Shown here: positions 39,805 through 51,223 of the stretch, one piece after another | How the letters are laid out: every line of letters starts with the position of its first letter | Numbering within the stretch: position 1 is the stretch's first letter | Assembly (NCBI RefSeq): GCF_000314855.2 | Contig: NZ_KB233222.1 | Location: 1,681,816-1,745,815 of the forward strand | Length of the DNA stretch: 64,000 nt | Direction: 5' to 3' | DNA from: Providencia burhodogranariea DSM 19968 | GTDB taxonomy: Bacteria > Pseudomonadota > Gammaproteobacteria > Enterobacterales > Enterobacteriaceae | Notes under the pieces: generated by a model | What the model was told of the DNA's origin: nothing | Database searches by the model: none | The model's input: only the letters and a program-made list of their open reading frames with translations | Position numbers and translations under genes: made by a program

Positions 39805-40809
39805 TCAATGCCATTGGTTATTACGAGCTAAAAGCCAAATAAAAATTGGTGCGCCTAAGGTTGCAGTTATTACACCAATAGGTATCTCAGCATTTGTAAT
39901 TAATATACGAGATAAAATATCTGCCAATAATAATCCTCCCGCACCAGCAAATGCACATCCAGGCAGTAGAAATCGATGATTAGTTAACCCTGCTAAACGT
40001 AAAATATGTGGGATGACTAAACCCACAAAACTAATTGCTCCTGCGATTGCCACACTCAATCCAATTAAAATACCCGTAACAATAATTAAAATAAACCGCC
40101 ATCTATGGTGAGAAAATCCAAGTTGATAGGCTTGCATTGACCCCAGAGAAAGATAATTAAGGATTCGGCCTTGGCATACTGCCCATAATAAAAATGGCAC
40201 ACAAGCTGAAACTAAGCCTAACTGACGCCAATCGATACCACTGAAGCTTCCCATCATCCAATACAGCAATTGACGTAAGTCTAAGCTACTGCTCATATAC
40301 ACCATCCAGGTCATGATTGCGCCACAAATCACACCAAGTGCAACCCCTACAAGCAATAAGCTAGTATTATTAAAATGTTTTCGCCGTGCAAAAAATAACA
40401 AAATTGACGTCAGTAGTAATGCACCAAGAATCGCTCCTGTACTCATCAGCCAATATTGAGTGACCCCGTGTGATAATAAAACAATCAATACCACAGCAAC
40501 CCCAGCACCATTACTAATGCCAAGTAATCCCGGCTCAGCAAGAGGATTTTCAAACAGAGCCTGCATGATTGCGCCAGTAACAGCGAGGGAAGCACCAATA
40601 GTCACCACTGCGAGTAGACGAGGAAAACGAATTTGCCAAACAAATAATTGAGCCGCTTCGCTTGTCCATTGACTAGGCCCTAACCAAACCTCACCGACAC
40701 TCAAAGCAACCATAGCCGTAATCACTAAAAATACAGATAAAATGATAAGTAATCGCAAATCCGCGGATTGTTGTTTTTTTTGTAAGTTCTGTAAACGATT
40801 ATTCATCAA
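39805..40809 (-). CDS. btuC: vitamin B12 ABC transporter permease BtuC
   Basis: Inner-membrane cobalamin permease, 334 aa (E. coli 326), with about ten membrane helices. SGAIMQALFENPLAEPGLLGISNGAG type segments and AGAISFVGLVIPHILRLAGLTNHR, the ATPase-contact loop, match BtuC closely. The 366 bp between it and ihfA contain only the ihfA terminator and AT-rich DNA; I looked for a cobalamin riboswitch there and saw none. Confidence 0.94.
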   Translation of the reverse strand: MMNNRLQNLQKKQQSADLRLLIILSVFLVITAMVALSVGEVWLGPSQWTSEAAQLFVWQIRFPRLLAVVTIGASLAVTGAIMQALFENPLAEPGLLGISNGAGVAVVLIVLLSHGVTQYWLMSTGAILGALLLTSILLFFARRKHFNNTSLLLVGVALGVICGAIMTWMVYMSSSLDLRQLLYWMMGSFSGIDWRQLGLVSACVPFLLWAVCQGRILNYLSLGSMQAYQLGFSHHRWRFILIIVTGILIGLSVAIAGAISFVGLVIPHILRLAGLTNHRFLLPGCAFAGAGGLLLADILSRILITNAEIPIGVITATLGAPIFIWLLARNNQWH

Positions 40810-41124
40810 ATAAAAAGTATCTGAATTAGAGATAGAACCTCAAAGTATAGCTTTTTATGAACGCGATACCAACTGATGGGTTATATGATGATAAATCATA
40901 CTATTCCAAACACTAAAACGGAGTGAATATAACAAAAATAAATTGCAGTATCATTAAAGATTTATACAGTATCTTATTGATTCAATAATAAATTAATTTA
41001 ATAGCACGAGGTTATAGAACCAACCACTGCTTTATTGATAACTATACGGCAATAAACTATATGACATCGTGGATGTGATGTGGATGGGGTCTTATAAATC
41101 CTTTTATAAAACATATAATTACAA

Positions 41125-41154
41125 AAAAACAAAAGACCGCCTAAGCGGTCTTTT
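41125..41154 (-). terminator. ihfA terminator
   Basis: On the minus strand AAAAGACCGC and GCGGTCTTTT form a 10-bp stem with a 4-nt loop, followed by GTTTTTTTG. It lies 22 bp after the ihfA stop and closes the pheST-ihfA unit. Confidence 0.92.
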
Positions 41155-41175
41155 ATCAGCAATGCAAGTATGCAA

Positions 41176-41472
41176 TTACTCTTTCGGTGTTGCTTTTTCA
41201 ACCCGGCTTTTTAATTTTTGGCCTGGGCGAAATGTAACAACACGACGTGCGGTAATTGGAATATCTTCTCCAGTTTTTGGATTACGTCCGGGACGTTGAT
41301 TTTTATCACGTAAATCAAAGTTACCGAATCCAGATAATTTTACTTGCTCGCCATTCTCTAAAGAGTGACGAACTTCTTCAAAGAAGATTTCCACAAGGTC
41401 TTTAGCATCACGTTTGCTAACACCCAGTTTTTCAAACAAATTTTCTGACATTTCAGCTTTAGTAAGCGCCAT
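41176..41472 (-). CDS. ihfA: integration host factor subunit alpha
   Basis: DNA-bending nucleoid protein, 98 aa, acting as a heterodimer with IhfB in transcription, recombination and replication. The HU/IHF fold includes [12 protein letters not shown] and the beta-arm [14 protein letters not shown] with the intercalating Pro-65. It starts 4 bp after the pheT stop, as in E. coli. Confidence 0.98.
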   Translation of the reverse strand: MALTKAEMSENLFEKLGVSKRDAKDLVEIFFEEVRHSLENGEQVKLSGFGNFDLRDKNQRPGRNPKTGEDIPITARRVVTFRPGQKLKSRVEKATPKE

Positions 41473-41476
41473 AGGT

Positions 41477-43864
41477 TTAGTCCCTCAAAGAGGCTTGGAA
41501 TCGCTGTTTTAACGCAGCAACACACAGATCAACGGTCGCGGTTATCTCTTCTTCTTCCATGGTACGAGCTGTATCTTGGAAGACGAGACTGATAGCGAGA
41601 CTCTTATAACCGTCTGCTATCCCTTCACCACAATACACATCAAACAAGTTTATGCCAACTATATGATTTATGCCAACTTTTTTACACTCTGCCAGAACAT
41701 CTGCAGCGGCAACATCATCCGGCACGACAACAGCGATGTCACGGCGGTTCGATGGATAGCGTGAAATCGCCTTAGCATCAGGAATAGCACGGTCAGCTAT
41801 CGCATCACAACGAACCTCGAATACAACGGTACGACCATTTAAATCGAGTTGACGTTCTATTTCTGGATGAACAACACCAATAATACCAATATGTTCATTA
41901 CCCAGATAAATCCCAGCACTTTGCCCAGGATGTAATGCTGGGTGCGCTTCAGGTCTAAATGTAATTTGATTCAGTTTTCCAGTCAATTCTAAAACAGCTT
42001 CTAGATCACCTTTTAAATCAAAGAAGTCCACAATTTGTTTATCTAATGACCAATGTTCTTCAAAACGGTTTCCAGCAATCACGCCTGCCAACATAGTTTC
42101 CTGACGTATTTGATATTCTGCATGATTATCAGGAATAAAGCGTAGACCGGTCTCAAATAAACGAATTCTATTTTGTTGACGGTTTTGATTATAGACCACC
42201 GTAGTCAACAGTCCTGTAAGAAGCGATAAACGCATCGCAGACATATCCGCGGAAATTGGATTTGGCAATACTAAAACTTCTTGCTCAGGATGAATCAACG
42301 CTTGTACTTTCGGGTCAACAAAGCTGTAGGTAATGACTTCTTGATAACCGCGATCTACCAATCCAGTTTTTACACGTTTAATCGGTAAATCAGCTTCTTT
42401 GTGCTCAGTCATAATTAAATCAGCACGTACAGGTACGTCTGGAATGTTGTTATAACCATAAACACGAGCAACTTCTTCAACCAAGTCCTCTTCGATTTGC
42501 ATATCGAAACGCCAGCTTGGAGCAATAACATCCCAGCGCCCTTCAGATACAGTCACTTTGCACCCAAGACGCGTCAAAATGTCAGTCACTAACTCATCAG
42601 CAATCACATGTCCAATCAATCGATTGAGTTTATTGCGTGTTAATCTGATGTTTGCCGCTTTTGGTAGATGTTCAGCACTAGTGGTATCAATAATCTCACC
42701 AACGTCACCACCACAGATATCCAGGATCAGCTGTGTAGCGCGCTCAATCGCTTTGAATTGCAATTCTGAATCCACACCACGCTCATAGCGATGAGATGCA
42801 TCAGTGTGTAACCCATAGTTACGAGCACGGCCTGTAATGGATAACGGATTGAAGAAAGCACATTCTAGAAGAATGTTTTTCGTTTCAGTGTTAACACCAG
42901 AATGCTCACCACCAAAAACACCCGCAATACCCAGCGCTTTTTGCTCATCGGCAATGACTAAAGTATCCGGTTTAAGTATCGCTTCATTACCATTTAACAA
43001 TACTAATTTTTCATCTTGTTTTGCCATACGAACGACGATAGCGCCATTCAAGCGATCAAGGTCATAAGCATGCTGAGGTTGACCTAACTCGAGTAATACA
43101 TAGTTAGTAATATCAACAACGGCATCGATTGAACGCACACCACCACGACGCAGTTTTTCTTTCATCCACATTGGCGTTGGTGCGGACACATCAATATTTT
43201 TGATAACACGACCAAGGAAACGAGGGCAGGCTTCCGGCGCTTCAACTCTGATTGGGAATGTATCTGTTATCGTTGCTTTAACCGCTTCAATTACAGGCTC
43301 ATTCAATTCTTGTTTATTGATAACTGCAACATCACGAGCAACGCCTAAAATACTTAAGCAATCAGCACGGTTTGGTGTGATACTAATTTCAATGACACTA
43401 TCATCGAATTTTAAATATTCACGTAAATCGGTACCAATCGGAGCATCTAACGGTAATTCAATGATGCCACTGTGATCATCAGAAATACCCAACTCAGAGA
43501 ATGAGCACAGCATGCCTTCCGAAGGCTCACCGCGTAATTTTGCCGCTTTAATTTTGAAGTCACCGGGTAATACGGCACCGACAGTCGCAACAGCAACTTT
43601 TAAGCCCTGACGACAATTTGGTGCACCGCAAACGATGTCTAATAGACGATCTCCACCAACGTTGACTTTTGTCACTCGCAGTTTATCGGCATTAGGATGC
43701 TGCCCACACTCGACAACTTCACCAACGACAACACCATTAAATTGCCCTGCAACCGGTTCAACACCATCAACTTCCAAACCGGCCATCGTGATTTGATCGG
43801 ATAATGCTTCACTGCTAATGGCCGGATTCACCCATTCGCGTAACCAGAGTTCACTGAATTTCAT
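41477..43864 (-). CDS. pheT: phenylalanine-tRNA ligase beta subunit
   Basis: Large subunit of the alpha2-beta2 synthetase, 795 aa as in E. coli. In order: an N-terminal EMAP/tRNA-binding domain (about residues 40-150, [15 protein letters not shown]), the B3/B4 editing domain (about 210-380), the B5 domain (about 400-475), a catalytic-like domain and the C-terminal anticodon-binding FDX-ACB domain (last 95 residues, [14 protein letters not shown]). It follows pheS by 14 bp. It shares the pheM attenuator with pheS. Confidence 0.98.
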   Translation of the reverse strand: MKFSELWLREWVNPAISSEALSDQITMAGLEVDGVEPVAGQFNGVVVGEVVECGQHPNADKLRVTKVNVGGDRLLDIVCGAPNCRQGLKVAVATVGAVLPGDFKIKAAKLRGEPSEGMLCSFSELGISDDHSGIIELPLDAPIGTDLREYLKFDDSVIEISITPNRADCLSILGVARDVAVINKQELNEPVIEAVKATITDTFPIRVEAPEACPRFLGRVIKNIDVSAPTPMWMKEKLRRGGVRSIDAVVDITNYVLLELGQPQHAYDLDRLNGAIVVRMAKQDEKLVLLNGNEAILKPDTLVIADEQKALGIAGVFGGEHSGVNTETKNILLECAFFNPLSITGRARNYGLHTDASHRYERGVDSELQFKAIERATQLILDICGGDVGEIIDTTSAEHLPKAANIRLTRNKLNRLIGHVIADELVTDILTRLGCKVTVSEGRWDVIAPSWRFDMQIEEDLVEEVARVYGYNNIPDVPVRADLIMTEHKEADLPIKRVKTGLVDRGYQEVITYSFVDPKVQALIHPEQEVLVLPNPISADMSAMRLSLLTGLLTTVVYNQNRQQNRIRLFETGLRFIPDNHAEYQIRQETMLAGVIAGNRFEEHWSLDKQIVDFFDLKGDLEAVLELTGKLNQITFRPEAHPALHPGQSAGIYLGNEHIGIIGVVHPEIERQLDLNGRTVVFEVRCDAIADRAIPDAKAISRYPSNRRDIAVVVPDDVAAADVLAECKKVGINHIVGINLFDVYCGEGIADGYKSLAISLVFQDTARTMEEEEITATVDLCVAALKQRFQASLRD

Positions 43865-43878
43865 GAGAAAGTCCCGCC

Positions 43879-44880
<1,002 letters not shown>

Positions 44881-44981
44881 TTACGGTCGTTTTACTAGTT
44901 ATTCATCGATTTGTTAAGTTCTCACTTGCCATTCCTTGAATGGATAAGCACTTACCTGATTTTACTGTATTTTTTCAACAA

Positions 44982-45014
44982 TCAAAAATAAAAAAGCCTC
45001 CATTAGGAGGCTTT
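44982..45014 (-). terminator. pheST attenuator
   Basis: Minus-strand AAAGCCTCC-TAAT-GGAGGCTTT followed by TTTATTTTT lies between pheM and pheS. Upstream, GCGTAA (45016-45021) and TTACGC (45038-45043) form an additional stem. A ribosome stalled on pheM Phe codons would be expected to favour an antiterminator and allow pheST transcription. Confidence 0.9.
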
Positions 45015-45059
45015 AGCGTAACTTTTCGTTTATTTTCTTACGCACGAAAGCCCCAATAC

Positions 45060-45104
45060 TCAGGTGCTAAAGTAAAAGAAGAAACGGAAAGTAACGATTT
45101 GCAT
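45060..45104 (-). CDS. pheM: phenylalanyl-tRNA synthetase operon leader peptide PheM
   Basis: A 14-codon ORF encoding [14 protein letters not shown], with five Phe codons. E. coli PheM is [14 protein letters not shown], so the last nine residues are identical. It is followed by the attenuator at 44982. Stalling at Phe codons when charged tRNA-Phe is scarce would allow readthrough into pheST. Too short for routine gene finders. Confidence 0.93.
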   Translation of the reverse strand: [14 protein letters not shown]

Positions 45105-45161
45105 ATAATTAGTTCACTGAATGTTTTGAATTTTTAAGTATTAACATAAAAAGCTCTAAAT

Positions 45162-45189
45162 GAAAAGAGGAAGTTACCTTCCTCTTTTC
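45162..45189 (-). terminator. hairpin after rplT (partial terminator)
   Basis: GAAAAGAGGAAG and CTTCCTCTTTTC form a perfect 12-bp stem with a 4-nt loop, 11 bp after the rplT stop. The T-run is interrupted (CATTTAGAGCTTTTT), so readthrough toward pheM is likely. Confidence 0.7.
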
Positions 45190-45199
45190 AAGCAAACAC

Positions 45200-45565
<366 letters not shown>

Positions 45566-45599
45566 CTATCGTCTTTTATCTTAATTAACCAATGTTTAC

Positions 45600-45836
<237 letters not shown>

Positions 45837-45891
45837 TTAACTAGGCGAATAGCTTCCATATTTCTACAAAAGTTACTACTTGATGGCCTAA

Positions 45892-46431
45892 TTATTTCTT
45901 CTTAGATGCCAGTACCATGATCATTTGACGCCCTTCAATTCTTGAAGGAAATGATTCAACAACGACCAGCTCTTCTAGATCAGACTTAATGCGGTTAAGC
46001 ATTTCCATACCGATCTGTTGGTGAGCCATTTCACGACCACGAAAACGCAGTGTTACTTTAACTTTATCACCATCTTCTATGAAGCGTATCAGGTTGCGTA
46101 GTTTGACCTGATAATCACCTTCATCTGTACCAGGGCGGAATTTAATTTCCTTCACCTGAACAATTTTTTGCTTCTTCTTCTGTTCTTTTTGAGACTTGCT
46201 CTTCTCATAAAGGAATTTGCCGTAATCCATAATACGACAAACTGGCGGTTCGGCATTTGGGCTGATTTCCACAAGGTCTACACCTGCTTCTTCTGCTTTT
46301 TCAAGCGCCTCACGAAAGCTCATAATGCCAAGCTGTTCGCCGTCTAAACCGGTTAAACGGACTTCAGTCACACGAATTTCATCGTTGATACGATTAGGAC
46401 GCGCTGTTGGGATTCTTTTTCCGCCTTTAAT
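45892..46431 (-). CDS. infC: translation initiation factor IF-3, rpmI-proximal copy
   Basis: IF-3 binds the 30S subunit, discriminates start codons and prevents premature 50S joining. The frame extends upstream of its first ATG to an ATT at 46431 preceded by GGAGGAATAAAGT, giving 179 aa (E. coli 180, also AUU-initiated). The product begins [19 protein letters not shown], includes the IF3-N domain, the lysine-rich linker [12 protein letters not shown], and the IF3-C domain with [11 protein letters not shown]. The rare AUU start allows IF-3 to repress itself. A second infC, about 85% identical, is immediately upstream. This copy has its own promoter-like sequence and keeps the link to rpmI-rplT. 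Confidence 0.95.
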   Translation of the reverse strand: MKGGKRIPTARPNRINDEIRVTEVRLTGLDGEQLGIMSFREALEKAEEAGVDLVEISPNAEPPVCRIMDYGKFLYEKSKSQKEQKKKQKIVQVKEIKFRPGTDEGDYQVKLRNLIRFIEDGDKVKVTLRFRGREMAHQQIGMEMLNRIKSDLEELVVVESFPSRIEGRQMIMVLASKKK

Positions 46432-46501
46432 ACTTTATTCCTCCAACTGGATAAAGAGATTTGCTAACTTCTCTAAAGCACACATCCTGATAATCATTGA
46501 G

Positions 46502-46529
46502 TTAATACATTTAATTTATTGATTATCAA
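46502..46529 (-). promoter_or_regulatory. promoter candidate for the rpmI-proximal infC
   Basis: Minus-strand TTGATA (46529-46524) and TATTAA (46507-46502) are 16 bp apart, predicting a start near 46495 and a 64-nt leader. The 361-bp gap between the two infC genes otherwise contains the terminator of the first copy. A promoter is needed here if that terminator is efficient. Confidence 0.45.
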
Positions 46530-46744
46530 AACGCAATATTATTTATTTGCCTATATTAGACTTTATAACGACATCTTAATATAGTGATTCGACCGCGGAT
46601 TTTAATGCTTATTGCTCGATTACTCAAGCAGATAATGGAATTTTTCGCATTAATTTGTGTCTCTTGCTATTAACAAAGAGGTTAAATCTACGAATGACAT
46701 AAGCAATTGAACATTAAAAACCATAGATTTCACCAATAAAAATG

Positions 46745-46779
46745 AAAAAATAGCACCCTCAATTATTGTGAGTGCTATT
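46745..46779 (-). terminator. terminator after the thrS-proximal infC
   Basis: On the minus strand AATAGCAC pairs with GTGCTATT (the CTC/GAG inner pairs add to it), followed by TTTTTTC. It starts 13 bp after the stop of the first infC gene and would separate it from the second. Confidence 0.8.
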
Positions 46780-46792
46780 TATTATGGCTTAA

Positions 46793-47332
46793 TTATTTTT
46801 TCTTCGGTGCCAAGATCATGATCATCTGGCGACCTTCAATTCTTGAAGGAAACGATTCTACTGACGCCAGTTCATCCAGATCAACTTTAATGCGATTTAG
46901 CACTTCAAGACCGATCTGCTGATGAGCCATTTCACGGCCACGAAAACGTAGTGTAACCTTAGCTTTGTCACCATCTTCCAAAAAGCGAATCAGGCTACGC
47001 AATTTAACTTGGTAATCACCTTCATCAGTCCCAGGACGGAATTTAATTTCCTTCACTTGAACAACTTTTTGTTTTTTCTTTTGTTCTTTTTGAGATTTAC
47101 TTTTCTCATAAAGATATCTGCCATAGTCCATAATCCGGCAAACAGGTGGCTCAGCATTAGGGCTAATCTCAACTAAATCAACACCAGCCTCTTCCGCTTT
47201 AGCGAGTCCTTCACGAACACTCATGACACCGAGTGGCTCACCTTCTAAACCTGTGACACGAATTTCAGTTGCACGGATTTCTTCGTTAATACGATTTGGA
47301 CGTGCTGCTGGGAGTTTTTTTCCGCCTTTAAT
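46793..47332 (-). CDS. infC: translation initiation factor IF-3, thrS-proximal paralogue
   Basis: A second complete IF-3 gene. The frame extends upstream to ATT at 47332, three bases after the thrS stop, with the ribosome-binding site GGAGGAA overlapping the thrS stop; it encodes 179 aa beginning [19 protein letters not shown]. Against the other copy I count 27 differences in 179 positions (about 85% identity), no gaps, and all conserved IF-3 regions intact, so both are probably functional. This copy occupies the ancestral position directly after thrS, and ends with its own terminator. Duplicate infC genes in tandem are not usual in Enterobacterales as far as I know. Confidence 0.95.
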   Translation of the reverse strand: MKGGKKLPAARPNRINEEIRATEIRVTGLEGEPLGVMSVREGLAKAEEAGVDLVEISPNAEPPVCRIMDYGRYLYEKSKSQKEQKKKQKVVQVKEIKFRPGTDEGDYQVKLRSLIRFLEDGDKAKVTLRFRGREMAHQQIGLEVLNRIKVDLDELASVESFPSRIEGRQMIMILAPKKK

Positions 47333-47335
47333 ACC

Positions 47336-49264
47336 TTATTCCTCCATCTGATTAAGCTGACGACTGCGAATTTCTTCAAGCAGTTTGTTTGTATATTCAG
47401 TAACATCAAGGCTGCCTAAATCTTTACCACGGCGGGTACGCACAGAGACTTTACCTGATTCAACTTCTTTATCGCCACAAACTAGCATGTAAGGAACACG
47501 ACGCAGGGTGTGTTCACGGATCTTAAAGCCGATTTTCTCGTTACGTAAGTCCGCTTTCGCACGAATGCCAACACTTTGTAATTTACTGACTAATTCTTGA
47601 ACATAATCTGCCTGAGCATCTGTAATGTTCATTACTACAACTTGCTGTGGTGCCAGCCATGTAGGGAAGAACCCTGCATATTCTTCTGTCAAAATACCTA
47701 TGAAACGCTCTAGTGAACCTAAAACAGCACGGTGGATCATGACAGGAACAATACGTTCATTGTTTTCACCAACATATGAGGCATTGAGGCGACCCGGCAA
47801 GAAGAAGTCTAATTGCACAGTACCGCATTGCCATGCACGGTCAAGGCAATCATACAGGGTAAATTCAATTTTAGGACCATAAAATGCACCTTCACCTGGC
47901 TGGTATTCAAATTCAATACCTTGATCTTTTAACGCCTGAGCTAAATCAGCTTCCGCTGTGTCCCACATATCGTCAGTACCGATACGTTTTTCAGGGCGTG
48001 TAGACAATTTAACAACAATTTTTTCAAATCCAAATGTTGCATAAACGTCATAAATCATTTCGATACAACTGGTGACTTCACTCAAGATCTGTTCTTCAGT
48101 ACAGAAGATATGCGCATCATCTTGAGTAAAACCGCGCACGCGCATTAAACCATGCAGTGCACCTGAAGGTTCATTACGATGGCAGCTACCAAACTCTGCC
48201 ATACGCAGTGGTAAGTCACGGTAAGATTTTAAACCTTGGTTGAAGATTTGAACATGGCCTGGACAGTTCATTGGTTTGACACAATATTCACGATTCTCAG
48301 AAGAGGTCGTGAACATCGCGTCTTTATAGTTTTCCCAGTGCCCTGTTTTTTCCCACAAAACGCGATCCATCATGAATGGGCCTTTCACTTCTTGATAGTG
48401 ATAAGACTTCAGTTTCGTGCGTACAAATGTTTCTAATTCACGGAAAATTGTCCAGCCATCATTGTGCCAGAATGCCATACCTGGCGCTTCTTCCTGCATA
48501 TGATATAAATCTAGCTGCTTACCAATTTTACGGTGGTCACGCTTAGCCGCCTCTTCGAGGCGTACTAAATAAGCACTTAGTTGCTTTTTATCTGCCCATG
48601 CAGTGCCGTAAATACGCTGTAACATTTTGTTATCGCTATTGCCGCGCCAGTAAGCACCCGCAATTTTCTGCAACTTGAAGTGGTGACAGAAACGCATATT
48701 AGGCACGTGTGGGCCACGACACATGTCAACATATTCTTCGTGATGGTATAGACCTGGATGGTCTTCTTGGCTGATGTTTTGGTCAAGAATTTCAACTTTA
48801 TAGTCTTCACCGCGTGCAACAAACGTTTCACGTGCTTCAGCCCAAGATACGCGTTTTTTAATCACGTCATAATCTGTTTTGGCAAGCTCTTGCATACGCT
48901 TTTCAAGCTTTTCCAAATCTTCCTGGGTCAGCGTATGGTCAAGATCGATATCATAATAAAAACCATTATCGATGACTGGGCCAATTGCCATTTTGGTATT
49001 TGGCCACAATTGTTTGATGGCATGACCTAACAAGTGAGCACAAGAGTGACGAATAATTTCAAGACCATCGTCATCTTTACTTGTAATGATGGATAAATTC
49101 GCATCATTTTCGATGAGTTCACAAGCATCAACTAACTCACCATTTACACGACCCGCAATACACGCTTTTGCGAGGCCCGCTCCAATATCGCGAGCTACAT
49201 CCATCACAGAAACGGCATGGTCGAATTGACGCTGACTTCCATCAGGAAGAGTAATAACAGGCAT
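47336..49264 (-). CDS. thrS: threonine-tRNA ligase
   Basis: Class II synthetase of 642 aa, the same length as E. coli ThrS. Domains: TGS (1-61, [13 protein letters not shown]), editing domain with [10 protein letters not shown] (about 70-225), catalytic core (about 245-535) with zinc ligands in MNCPGH, the second His in [18 protein letters not shown] and the third in MIHRAVLGS, then the anticodon-binding domain. The ATG follows GGATTTATTA. An operator-like hairpin in the leader suggests autorepression. Cotranscribed with the adjacent infC copy. Confidence 0.98.
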   Translation of the reverse strand: MPVITLPDGSQRQFDHAVSVMDVARDIGAGLAKACIAGRVNGELVDACELIENDANLSIITSKDDDGLEIIRHSCAHLLGHAIKQLWPNTKMAIGPVIDNGFYYDIDLDHTLTQEDLEKLEKRMQELAKTDYDVIKKRVSWAEARETFVARGEDYKVEILDQNISQEDHPGLYHHEEYVDMCRGPHVPNMRFCHHFKLQKIAGAYWRGNSDNKMLQRIYGTAWADKKQLSAYLVRLEEAAKRDHRKIGKQLDLYHMQEEAPGMAFWHNDGWTIFRELETFVRTKLKSYHYQEVKGPFMMDRVLWEKTGHWENYKDAMFTTSSENREYCVKPMNCPGHVQIFNQGLKSYRDLPLRMAEFGSCHRNEPSGALHGLMRVRGFTQDDAHIFCTEEQILSEVTSCIEMIYDVYATFGFEKIVVKLSTRPEKRIGTDDMWDTAEADLAQALKDQGIEFEYQPGEGAFYGPKIEFTLYDCLDRAWQCGTVQLDFFLPGRLNASYVGENNERIVPVMIHRAVLGSLERFIGILTEEYAGFFPTWLAPQQVVVMNITDAQADYVQELVSKLQSVGIRAKADLRNEKIGFKIREHTLRRVPYMLVCGDKEVESGKVSVRTRRGKDLGSLDVTEYTNKLLEEIRSRQLNQMEE

Positions 49265-49286
49265 TAATAAATCCTTATCGGCAGTG

Positions 49287-49307
49287 GTGACCCATACGCA
49301 AGATCAC
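49287..49307 (-). promoter_or_regulatory. thrS translational operator-like hairpin
   Basis: In the mRNA sense GTGA and TCAC enclose a loop region containing TTGCGTATG, 23-43 nt before the thrS start codon. E. coli ThrRS represses its own mRNA by binding a hairpin whose loop mimics the tRNA-Thr anticodon CGU; the same CGT and surrounding TTGCGTAT are seen here. Upstream, 49308-49780 is AT-rich and holds no ORF I can support. Confidence 0.5.
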
Positions 49308-49821
49308 TTGCTTGATTATTCTTAAGTTATAAAACAATACGTTACTATCGATTTCTCGCTTCACGATGCGAAATATGCACATAGTTATTGTATACAGACC
49401 TTAAAATGACTATGCACATCGACAACAACTCAAAGACAATAATAACACAGACATATTTTATGGCGATAGGTCAAGAAAGGTTATTAACCACTCTTGTCAA
49501 ATTATGACGCCTAATCCAAACCCTTTATATTATAGGCTAATAGTAAGAAATCGCTTCTGAAAATACGAATAGAGCTGGTAATCAGGCTGAAAGAATTAAT
49601 CTATATTTCTATCCATGATAGCTTCAAATCAACAACTATTTATTTGGAATTATTATGTTTTTACATATAGCTGAATAGCTATATCAATCTTAATTTTCTC
49701 GGCTTTTTTTGGTTTTTATTATGAACTTACACACTTAAATTATCCTAAGGGTAATATCACTTATCAATTTTTATTTATATATACGTTTGAAAAACAGTTG
49801 ATTCGCATTTAATGTAAACAT

Positions 49822-49925
49822 CTTTTTATGATTAATGTCATATTTGCGTTTTATAACAACAATTAGTCTCAAACTGATTTTTGCCAGTACTTCTCCCCTC
49901 ATATTCGCAGGGTACTGGCTTTTTT
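49822..49925 (+). ncRNA. candidate small RNA with orphan terminator
   Basis: An intrinsic terminator on the plus strand (GCCAGTAC at 49883-49890 pairing with GTACTGGC at 49912-49919, then six T) has no plus-strand gene for 20 kb upstream. The opposite strand has no T-run, so it does not serve the neighbouring minus-strand gene. A promoter TTGAAA (49787-49792), 17 bp, TAATGT (49810-49815) predicts a transcript of about 104 nt. The terminator loop contains CTCCCCTC, complementary to Shine-Dalgarno sequences. I do not recognise it as a named small RNA. Confidence 0.5.
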
Positions 49926-50111
49926 CTTCAACCATTTCAAGCATATTATAATTAACTTAAGCATGAATAAAAACACAAATGCATTGTTAATGCATGATAT
50001 TAGGAAAAATTATAATTCAACCTGAATAGGCTTACTCGATTTGATTTTTCAATTATAGATTTGTGCATTAGCTAATGGCTAAAGAAATTTTATTCTTATT
50101 TTCGATTTTCG

Positions 50112-50564
50112 TTATAACCAGCGCCGTGTTTGCTGGCTATAGCTTGCCCATTCGTCACCAAAGTGTTCAGATAAAAACTTCTCTTCTTGGGGAATAGTAT
50201 AGAGATCGGTAATTAACCAATAAATTAATCCTGAAACCAAAAAATAAGGAGAATGAGTGAATAATGCAACACTGATACTCATTGAAGTAAAGGCAAGATA
50301 TAGCGGGTTGCGCGATAACCGAAATGGGCCTTGAGTAATAAGAAACGTTGCTTGGTTCATTGGATTGGGTGAGGTTTTATGGCGAATAAAATAAAATAAG
50401 CTTGTCGCTATCCAACCAAAGCTTTCCAAAGCCACTAAAATGGCCAGTATGCCTACCCAACCTGAAAAGCTCCATGAGAAAAGCCCGTTAGCATAAAGTA
50501 GAGAAACGGCAATTCCATTTAAAATAAGCCAGTTTAAGAAGGAAAGCCTAAATATGTTCATCAT
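50112..50564 (-). CDS. isoprenylcysteine methyltransferase-like integral membrane protein
   Basis: A 150-aa membrane protein of the ICMT/PEMT-like family (phospholipid or isoprenylcysteine methyltransferase fold). Hydrophobic helices are at about 7-30, 36-58, and 95-125, and the family core QGPFRLSRNPLYLAF plus the C-terminal EEKFLSEHFGDEWASYSQQTRRW are typical. I start it at the first of two adjacent ATG codons preceded by AAGGACATC; starting at the second would improve the spacing. No substrate can be assigned. It is a single gene with 102 bp separating it from the next upstream gene. Confidence 0.7.
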   Translation of the reverse strand: MMNIFRLSFLNWLILNGIAVSLLYANGLFSWSFSGWVGILAILVALESFGWIATSLFYFIRHKTSPNPMNQATFLITQGPFRLSRNPLYLAFTSMSISVALFTHSPYFLVSGLIYWLITDLYTIPQEEKFLSEHFGDEWASYSQQTRRWL

Positions 50565-50666
50565 GATGTCCTTTATGTGACAACGCATATCTAGACTAAC
50601 ATAATTGCGTTCTAATTAGCTTCAGAATAAAACACCTTTGCCTATATATTAAAATCAGTAACTGTT

Positions 50667-51095
50667 TTATCTGAGAAATATTGATGATTGATCTGACGAA
50701 TTATTATGCCCCAAGAAAAAAACACTTTTTAAGCCTTCCAATCGTGCATTTTCTTGCTGACAAACTAACTTACGAACTTGATTTGGCATTTGATCAACCC
50801 GAGAGCGGATTAAGCTTAATTGTTCATCCAAACCATTCATCCCTTTTACACTCACCACATCTTGGTTAGCTTTTAGGTAATCCGCAAAAGTTTCTAGATT
50901 ACTTTCTAAGCTATCACATGCATTATTGCTAGAACCCCAACTTGGAATTAATGAATTAATTGATTCAGGCAAGACCTGCGATATGTTGGGATATACACTT
51001 TGTTTCCACTGCTGTGGAAACACAATAAATAACGCTGCGATTGCGATCACAATTAACATCAACAATGTAGTCAGAGTTGTCGTTAACTTTTTCAT
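50667..51095 (-). CDS. hypothetical exported or membrane-anchored protein
   Basis: I do not recognise this 142-aa protein. It has one N-terminal hydrophobic segment (about residues 7-27) that could be a signal peptide or anchor, then a polar, mainly helical region with two cysteines (Cys-60 and Cys-112) that could form a periplasmic disulfide. GGGGTGTAA precedes the ATG, so it is probably translated. Neighbours are unrelated small genes, giving no functional hint. Confidence 0.6.
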   Translation of the reverse strand: MKKLTTTLTTLLMLIVIAIAALFIVFPQQWKQSVYPNISQVLPESINSLIPSWGSSNNACDSLESNLETFADYLKANQDVVSVKGMNGLDEQLSLIRSRVDQMPNQVRKLVCQQENARLEGLKSVFFLGHNNSSDQSSIFLR

Positions 51096-51223
51096 TTACA
51101 CCCCAAAACTTACCTATTTAACTGTCACTAGGATAAATCATGGGGCGTAAAGCAACTTTAAAATAAAAAATTGTTTGTAAAGAAAGCTCTACCAACATTA
51201 AGCTAGTGATAAAAACGAGTAAA

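Noticed and set aside
40810..41175. Possible cobalamin riboswitch before btuC
   Set aside because: I could not find the B12 box or the conserved core; only an AT-rich gap and the ihfA terminator.
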